In this document: positions 57,890 through 64,000 of the stretch, piece by piece
How the letters are laid out: the number at the start of each line of letters is the position of its first letter
How positions within the stretch are numbered: the stretch's first letter is position 1
From: Calliopum simillimum
Taxonomy: Eukaryota; Arthropoda; Insecta; Diptera; Lauxaniidae
Direction of reading: 5' to 3'
Assembly (NCBI GenBank): GCA_951812925.1
Contig: OX638368.1
Coordinates: 11,363,994-11,427,993, forward strand
DNA length: 64,000 bases
The notes under the pieces: generated by a model
Seen by the model: only the letters and a program-made list of their open reading frames with translations
What the model was told of the DNA's origin: nothing
Databases searched by the model: none
Program-made: the position numbers and the translations under genes

Positions 57890-58335
57890 AAATATTTTTA
57901 TTTAAAAGTAAATTTTATCGTTATTATTTACCAATCTTCAAAATTGTGGTATCTTTTACGGTTATCAAGTTATGAATTTTTGAAATTGTTTAATGTTGTG
58001 TTCTTCATGAGTTGTTGGCGCGCTTGTGCTACCACATAGGGCTGCCACCGTCCGGACGGTATTTTTGTTTTTTTTTCGGTGCAACTTGTAACATTTTTTA
58101 AGAATATTTTAAGAGAATATTTTAATTCATTTCAACCAAGTTTTTGGAAAAAAAGGGTCTAAAAGACCATTAAAAATGTGACATAATGACATGTGACTTG
58201 TTCTAAAAAAATTATCATACTTAATTTCACGTTAAGCTATGTGAACATATTAACCCATTATATCGCGTTTTAAGGGTCTTTTTGACCCCTTTTTCCAAAA
58301 ACTTGGTTAAAAAGGGTTAAAATGTTCCCCAAGAA
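57890..58335 (-). repeat. Inverted repeat flanking FREP-B, right copy
   Basis: It is the reverse-complement partner of 54,650-55,090. It contains the perfect palindrome ACCGTCCGGACGGT at about 58,048-58,061, plus AAAAGGGTCTAAAAGACC and AAGGGTCTTTTTGACCCC, which pair with each other as a hairpin. Confidence 0.75.
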
Positions 58336-58440
58336 TGTACTGATCAAGAATATTAATACTTTCCTATACCTGCCACGCATCCTTCTGCTCATTACAAACG
58401 AAGGGATAAAATGAATACACACAGAGTGTAGTTTATAAGA
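58336..58440 (+). repeat. DINE-1-like fragment
   Basis: CTGATCAAGAATATTAATAC, then CATCCTTCTGCTCATTACAA and ACGAAGGGATAAAATGA, match the 3' part of the element at 60.8-61.3 kb. It directly follows the inverted repeat. Confidence 0.6.
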
Positions 58441-59029
58441 AAAACGCATACTTTCAATTAACTGCTGCTTAGCAATGATAGGTATTATGAACTCTGCCCT
58501 CAAATAAATAAAACTTAAGACATTCTCACTCTACCTCGTTGTGACTTGTGCACTTAAGTAACAGGAACAGCAACAGCAACTGTTCAACAATGTTATTCTA
58601 AAAGGAATCCTTTGATTAAAATCAGCAATAGAGTTATATTTGCTGACACTTTACACAGACAGCAAAATTTAAAGTTCCTTGTGCACTTTGCTGTGTTTAA
58701 CTTCCGTTTCTTACTTATTTGCTTTTGTTTTGATTTTGTTTATATTTACTCCGATTGAAGACGATGTGCGTCGCGTGTTGCGACGACTCCTTGCGAAGTT
58801 AATCCTTTTCTTTTTGCATTTTGCAAATACAGCCGTAAACAAATCAATCTTATAAATCACTGCTTAAAATCTGGTAGATGTAGTCGCGTGCCTGAGACAA
58901 CATGTTGTCGCATGGCAGCGTTGCAATGTGTTTTCTTTAACTTTGAGTTATCAGCAGCATAATGGGGTACAGTGGTTACGATTTTTAGTATTAAAGTAAT
59001 CTTTCTCGCTTCTTACTAAAAAAGTGTAA
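58441..59029. other. TE-poor noncoding stretch
   Basis: A CAACAGCAAC patch lies at 58,563-58,585. No exon was seen. Confidence 0.4.
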
Positions 59030-59470
59030 CATATAATGAAAAAAATGCTTGAAATCGTCCAAAAACTCTGACAAAATTTACACGTATTTTTTGGAAAATT
59101 CTTAGTATTTTTTGACTCGCAAATTTTTTTTGTCAGATGCTTTTATTTTGAGCAAAAAAGCATTTTTCCAAATGCCTACTTCAAAAACGTAAAAAAATCG
59201 ATTCTTGGAACCGAAAATTACCTATACTATAAAAAGAAAAATATAATTTTTTGACACCAAAATTATTTCCAAGAATACCTATAGTCTTTGTTTTTCAGGC
59301 AAATTTGGGTTTCAATTTTGTAAAGAAAACTAAGTTATGAACAAAAAAAAACATGTTTTTTAGCCAAAATAGGCCTTCAGGAGAATCAAAAATGTTCTTC
59401 AGGTTTTTCTTTTAAGGGTGAAAAATTATGCAGATATCGTTTTTATGAGCTGGCGACCTTTCTTACTTCA
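59030..59470. repeat. Diverged relative of the 16.5-kb MITE
   Basis: It shares AATCGATTCTTGGAACCGA with AATCGATTTTTGGAACCGA, GCCAAAATAGGCCTT with GCCAAAATGGGCTTT, GAGAATCAAAA, and CAGATATCGTTTTTATGA with CAAATATCGTTTTTAAGA, in the same order as 16,780-16,980. Confidence 0.6.
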
Positions 59471-60777
59471 TAAAAATTAAACTAGTTTAATCTACTTATG
59501 CCAAAATATTATAACTTTTCTTTACACATTTCATACCACTGTACACTACCGCTGCTACACAGTGAATCTCATCAGCATCTCATCTTCAGCAATAGCAAAA
59601 ATCATACGCATCCCTCACATGCCTATCGATTGCCTACATTTCTCAAGCATACTAACTCAACTCACTCACTTTGTATGTATGCAAAATTTGCTTAACCAAA
59701 GGACCTTTCAGTGCACTATGGCTGTATAGAGGATTAAATGTCGCTTAAATGGTTGTACAAAAAGGGTGAAAATTATTTGTGTGAGTGTTTACCCAACTAA
59801 AGTAAGAAAAAAAAGGATTTTTTCTTCTGTTGATACGTTATTTTCTAAGGCGACCCTTGAAAGGGTTAGCTTTACAGACCAAGTTTTGTTATTGTATGGG
59901 GTAAACATGTGTTTTGTGTATGGTTCATGATGCCGCTTTCAAGTGGCGCACCACTTCCGGCACACGTACAACCAAAATATTTGCAGTCTTGAAATCAAAA
60001 CGAGTAGTGGGTCTCAGGTTTAAGCAGGTTTTGTTGTTGTAAAAGGATTTGTTTAATATTTCAAATACTTAATAACTATTTGCTGTAGCTTGTGTCAAGA
60101 GAAACAAAAAAGCAACTTTTCAAAAATATAGCAAGCCTTTAGGCGTAAATGCTTTTAAATATTAAGCATAAAACTGCGAAAAAGAAAAATAATTTCAAAT
60201 AAAATAAAAATTTGTATAAATTGTATGAAACATGATGCAAAAACAGTCATATAAGTTGGTCTTCAGTCAAGGAGCTCACTATTGACTCAATTTTTTTAAC
60301 GGAAACTTCTTTTAGAAGCTCTAGTTAGACTTTTATGTTCTAAGAAACCTTTTCAAATCAAGAACGCAAAAAAACTTTAAGTCTCATTTATTTTTTTTTG
60401 TCTTTGAGAAATTCTTTCTATAAAAACATCGCATTTAACTTGGCATCACTGGCTTCGCAACTAAAGTACATCTGTTTTCTTGCCACCACGCGACTCTGGC
60501 TTAATGCAATTGCGGCTACTCACATGTGTGCGTTACAGTTTTTCTTTAAATTTATTAAGAATTTTTCACACCCACACAATAATTTTTAAAGAAAAAAAAA
60601 AAAAAAGTACAAAAACCCATTGACTTAATTTTAGTGCACACATTCATATGTATCTCATACAAAAACGCCACATGCACAATATAAACGCAACATAAGACAC
60701 AGTGTCATGCCACAAATCATCATGCTTACATGCTTTAAAAAGAATATTAAGGGTGTTGCCTTCGGCCTGGCCAAACA
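59471..60777. other. TE-poor noncoding stretch
   Basis: No exon was recognised. An A run is at 60,593-60,606. Confidence 0.4.
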
Positions 60778-61266
60778 TTTTATACCCTACACTGCAGTAT
60801 TTTGAAAATTTGTCTTGTACGAGAAATGCTACGACCTTTTGTCCGAGTTTGCCTAGTTTTTGCTCAGATCTTGCGCTTACTGTTTTCAGTGTGTGAGTGA
60901 AATTTAGTTGAATTATCCCGAAAAACGCTTTCTGTATATCATTTTGAAACTTTCGCATATATAGGAGAAGCCACGCCCCCTTGTTCGAGCTCATCCTGTT
61001 TTTGTGTAAAGTTTGCGCTAACCTTTTTCAACAAGTTAAATAAAATTTAACGACAAAGGTAGTGATTTAAATTTCATTGAAATATCTTGTTTTCAAATAA
61101 TTTTAAAATGGTTTCCACGGACAGACAGACAGACGAACAAGGCTATATCTACTCAAGAGGTGTCGCTGATCAAGAATATATATACTTGTTCATACTTGTA
61201 TCGCCTCCTTCTCCGCGTTACAAACGGAAGGTCAAAGTGAGTATACACTGGGTGTACGGTATAAAA
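60778..61266 (+). mobile_element. DINE-1/INE-1-like non-autonomous element
   Basis: The ends are inverted: TTTTATACCCTACAC at 60,778, and the reverse complement of GTGTACGGTATAAAA at 61,266. The body carries the conserved DINE-1 words GACAGACAGACAGACGAACA, GGCTATATCTACTCA, GCTGATCAAGAATATATATA and CTCCTTCTCCGCGTTACAAA. DINE-1 elements are rolling-circle (Helitron/Helentron-related) non-autonomous repeats widespread in flies. No ORF is expected. Confidence 0.72.
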
Positions 61267-61673
61267 ATATTGTTGTAGCAAACAAAACAATTGAAAAAGT
61301 TAACACGTTTTACCTAAAAAAAAAATTTCTTTAAGTTTCAGATTTTCAGGTTAATGAGCGCCCATAGATAAGTCTTGACGAAATTTAAGAAGAATGGGGG
61401 AAAACGGGTGTATTATCAATGGATATTTTTCTTAAATCTGCCAATATCACAGATATTTGGAAAAACGCACACAGGGAGGTTATACCACAAGTTAATCGTG
61501 CGACTGAAGTACGAATTATATCTTTAGTGCAATATTATACTAAACACTTTGGAAAAACAATGGGAAGGGGCTAAATAAGACCCCCGAGTGCTGCGAACGT
61601 ATATACGAACTGAAGGAATCAGATCATAAATTTTTCTCGAGAACATCAAAATGTAATATCTATAAAATAATAT
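61267..61673. other. Noncoding stretch, no gene recognised
   Basis: AT-rich, with no repeat partner in this window. Confidence 0.35.
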
Positions 61674-61851
61674 AAATTGATTTTTTTAATTGAACTTTTT
61701 AGTCATATATTTGCAAAGATCGATTTACATATAAATCTAACAATGCATTTTCTAACGCATAATTATAACAAATCAAGGAACGGATTAAAAACACGGCTAA
61801 ATTAATTATAATTGAAAAATTGCAAGTTTGAAAACTTTTTTTTTTTTGTGT

Positions 61852-61911
61852 TTTTGGCCTGGGCGGGAGCTGAACCAAGAACCTCCAGGTTGGTAGCAGA
61901 AGTCGTTACCA
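61852..61911 (-). ncRNA. tRNA-like core, left arm
   Basis: In reverse complement it reads TGGTAACGACTTCTGCTACC, then AACCTGGAGG, then TTCTTGGTTCAGCTCCCGCC. The B box-like GGTTCAGCTCC is intact. The A box is truncated at the spacer. Confidence 0.5.
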
Positions 61912-61992
61912 ATAAATGACACAAACAACAATTATGATATATCAATACGTATTAACACACAAACAAAACTGGCAAAAGTCGGCTTCACAGTC

Positions 61993-62055
61993 GGGCAAGG
62001 CTAGTGCAGTGGTAACGACTTCTGCTACCAACCTGGAGGTTCTTGGTTCAGCTCC
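61993..62055 (+). ncRNA. tRNA-like core, right arm
   Basis: The A box-like TAGTGCAGTGG is followed by TAACGACTTCTGCTACC and the B box-like GGTTCAGCTCC, about 42 bp apart. The acceptor and T-stems pair poorly, so a tRNA-derived (SINE-type) Pol III promoter is the better reading than a tRNA gene. A TTTT terminator lies about 30 bp downstream in the arm. Confidence 0.55.
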
Positions 62056-62349
62056 CGCCAAGGCCAAAAACACAAAAAAAAAAGTTTTCAAACTTGCAAT
62101 TTTTTAATTATAATTAATTTAGTGAAATAAATATAATTATAATTACAACAAAAATAGTCTGATGAGTCTTTGTGGCGAAAGACGAAACATATGTCACTAT
62201 AGCCGTGCTTTTAATCCGTTCCTTGATTTGTCATAATTATGAGTTATAAAATGCATTGGTAGATTTATATGTAAATCGATCTTTGCAAATATATGACTAA
62301 AAGTTCAATTAAAAAATCAATTTTCAATACATAAATGTCATTAAGTAAC

Positions 62350-62960
62350 ACACTTAAAAATTCTTAAAATATAAAATAATGTAACACACCCATTGTAATG
62401 GTTTTCGAAGGAGTCAATAGAGGATATAAAGTTCGCATCACCTACCAACTTTATTGCACGGCATTGAACTCCACCAGCTCCAAAGTAGTTTTCGAAGCGT
62501 CAGCCCAGATGTGTGAATTGTACTCTAACTTAGATCTAATATAGGCTAAATAGACTGTCTGAAGATCAACAAGAGTAAAGTATTTCTTGCAATGGTTTAG
62601 AAAGCCTAAAGACTTGGTCACTTCTTTTGACACATCAAATAGTTTATCTGACCACCTCAGATCGATTTGAATCCAAACGCCTAGAAAATCAAGAGTTTTT
62701 GAACACGTAATATTTCTGCCAGCCAGATTGAAGGACAACAAACAGTATTAGGTCTAGCTAGCGTTAAATTTGACCCAATTAGCTCGACCTCCAATCGGAG
62801 ATTGCTTTGAGGTGAGTATGTCATTCATATACTGTCTTTTTCTTTCAATCTCTTCGGAGTTTGAAGACTTTTTGAAGCAATATGAATGACAAATGTTCTA
62901 TCATCTGCAATAATGGATTGATGATCGACGACAAAACGCCATCGATGAAACAATTCGGTG
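62350..62960 (-). pseudogene. LINE remnant: reverse transcriptase C-terminal part, second lineage
   Basis: The minus strand reads HQSIIADDRTFVIHIA (ADD catalytic motif at 62,908-62,900), then in another frame NWVKFNAS, then LLSFNLAGRNI, KTLDFLGVWIQIDLRWSDKL, DVSKEVTKSLGFLNHCKKYF and LVDLQTVYLAYIRSKLEYNS, followed by HIWADASKTTLELVEF. After a final shift come RAIKLVGDANFISSIDSFEN and CVTLFYILRI. The order and spacing are those of jockey-type LINE reverse transcriptases as I know them. Two stops in the NASKT region and at least two frameshifts show it is dead. It differs from the lineages at 21 kb and 40 kb. Confidence 0.78.
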
Positions 62961-64000
62961 GTTACTTGCAATCAGTGAGTGTGGTATTCCAAGAAAAGAT
63001 GCTAGCCAATATATTAGCTTTAACAATGGGATCAGTGAAGATCTTGTAGTTCGTTAAGAGAGTTGGAATAGACGATGAAGACGATACTTCACTCTCTTAA
63101 CAAACGAACAAAATTTTTACTACCTTACGGAAGTAAAAGGATTTTCTTGCGCATATCGAGCTCGCAAAGATGCTCTCTGTGGTGAATCGTGACAATACAG
63201 AGGATAATAGAGAGTGGAGATTTATTTCTAAATATTTCAATTGACTATGATGCATGAGTCAAAGTCGAATACAATTCACAATGACGAAGTGCACTTCAGT
63301 AGCTGACATGGACTAATTTCCATTCAAAGTTGATGGCAAAGATTCACAAGCTGCCAATGGAACGAACTCTCAAGTATTGGAGTGTAACTTATCCGAAGTT
63401 ATTGCACAATTAATACGTACGTTAGTAACTTGTTGGGAAAACTACCTTAGAAGATGGGGTAGTTTTATGAAGCCGCTATGCTCCGAATGTAAAATACACA
63501 AGAAAAAAAAATAATATGGCTGTACACATTTGCAATTGTGCCTGTTAAAAAGTTTCATGGAGGAAAATTCAAAAAATTATTAAGAAAAAAGAAACAGTTG
63601 AAAATGGGTTAAATAACAAATGCACTTTTTTAAAAAACGCAATCAAAATAACTACGTATCTGTTGTATATGCTGAGGCGCATATGTAAATAATAATAAAA
63701 TAAAAATTGCACTATAAAAACAAAATAATATAAGTGAAAAAAAAAAAAAAAACAAAAACAAAAAAAAACGATCTACAACAAGTGCAAATGTACAAAAAAA
63801 GAAGAAAAAAAACAAGCAAATTTATGTAGTACAAGAATTCTTGTGAACAATAAATTTTTAAAAAATAACCCGTGGAAAACTATTTCCCCAAGGATATGTG
63901 CCACGACACAGACACAACACACAGCTGCATGTTCATGAATAAACACATACATGCATTTATAAAATACAGCAACAACAATAAACCTAAAAGCTGAAAGTGT
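62961..64000. other. Noncoding stretch to the window edge
   Basis: GTTCGTTAAGAGAGT (63,050) pairs with ACTCTCTTAACAAACGAAC (63,090), a short hairpin. It could be upstream LINE sequence, but I could not read any reverse transcriptase blocks. A-rich tracts fill 63,560-63,830. Confidence 0.35.

Larger units (their letters stand above)
61674..62323. mobile_element. Fold-back element with tRNA-like cores in both arms
   Basis: The left arm (61,674-61,911) and right arm (62,010-62,323) are inverted copies that match closely from AAATTGATTTTTTTAATTGA at the outer ends to GGTAACGACTTCTGCTACCA at the inner ends, with a 98-bp spacer. The right arm has about 85 bp (62,120-62,205) that is deleted from the left arm. 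Each arm carries a tRNA-like sequence at its inner end; the two point away from each other. No ORF is present. Transcription through it would give a hairpin RNA with more than 200 paired bases. Confidence 0.85.

Noticed and set aside
61993..62055. Functional tRNA gene
   Set aside because: A and B boxes are present, but the acceptor and T-stems do not pair properly, and the same sequence is duplicated inversely as part of an element.

Overview
This 64 kb window is AT-rich nuclear DNA from an insect, most likely a higher fly (Diptera: Schizophora). A tephritid-like genome would fit, but the sequence does not settle the species. The clues are spliced genes with short fly-type introns, DINE-1/INE-1-like repeats, mariner-superfamily transposases, Helitron ends, long (CAG)/(CTG)/(CA) runs and many homopolymer tracts. 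Protein-coding content is sparse: two fibrinogen-related (FREP) genes and one intact transposase gene. Almost everything else is transposon debris, minisatellites and TE-poor noncoding DNA that looks like a long intron or a gene desert.

Layout. 1-0.57 kb: the end of an LTR retrotransposon on the minus strand. 3.1-10.4 kb: an intact mariner-like transposon (4184-5715) with a 381-residue open transposase, between two decayed copies of a sister family. 12.8-14.2 kb: a roughly 130-bp composite minisatellite. 15-21.7 kb: dispersed repeats, an inverted-arm MITE, a small TIR element holding a zeste/Myb-like fragment, a palindrome-bearing tandem repeat and a LINE reverse transcriptase remnant. 24.4 kb: another transposase relic. 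26.6-27.8 kb: about 1.05 kb of nearly pure TTTCA pentamer that passes directly into ATTCC pentamers. 29.1-29.9 kb: a TIR-like element. 32.6-33.8 kb: an 18-bp AT minisatellite. 35.07-35.33 kb: two tandem tRNA-like modules. 39.4-40.4 kb: a MITE and a LINE RNase H relic. 42.5-44.1 kb: a non-autonomous Helitron with both termini, carrying about 1.1 kb of minisatellite. 44.2-49 kb: a second minisatellite family interrupted by a hairpin element.

50.0-57.4 kb holds two tandem FREP genes on the minus strand. Each has three exons: signal peptide plus coiled coil, the fibrinogen body, and a short C-terminal exon. They share a TATA box and an upstream palindrome. FREP-A has lost its stop codon to a transposon end that supplies 21 new C-terminal residues. 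In FREP-B the splice acceptor matching that of FREP-A is out of frame, and a weak downstream AG would restore the frame. FREP-B is also flanked by inverted copies of a roughly 440-bp repeat. 58-64 kb holds DINE-1-like elements, a 650-bp fold-back element with a tRNA-like Pol III promoter in each arm, and another LINE remnant.

The most interesting items are the tRNA-like-cored fold-back element, the two diverging FREP paralogs, the Helitron that carries a minisatellite, and the TTTCA/ATTCC array. All family assignments come from reading motifs by eye; no database search was run.
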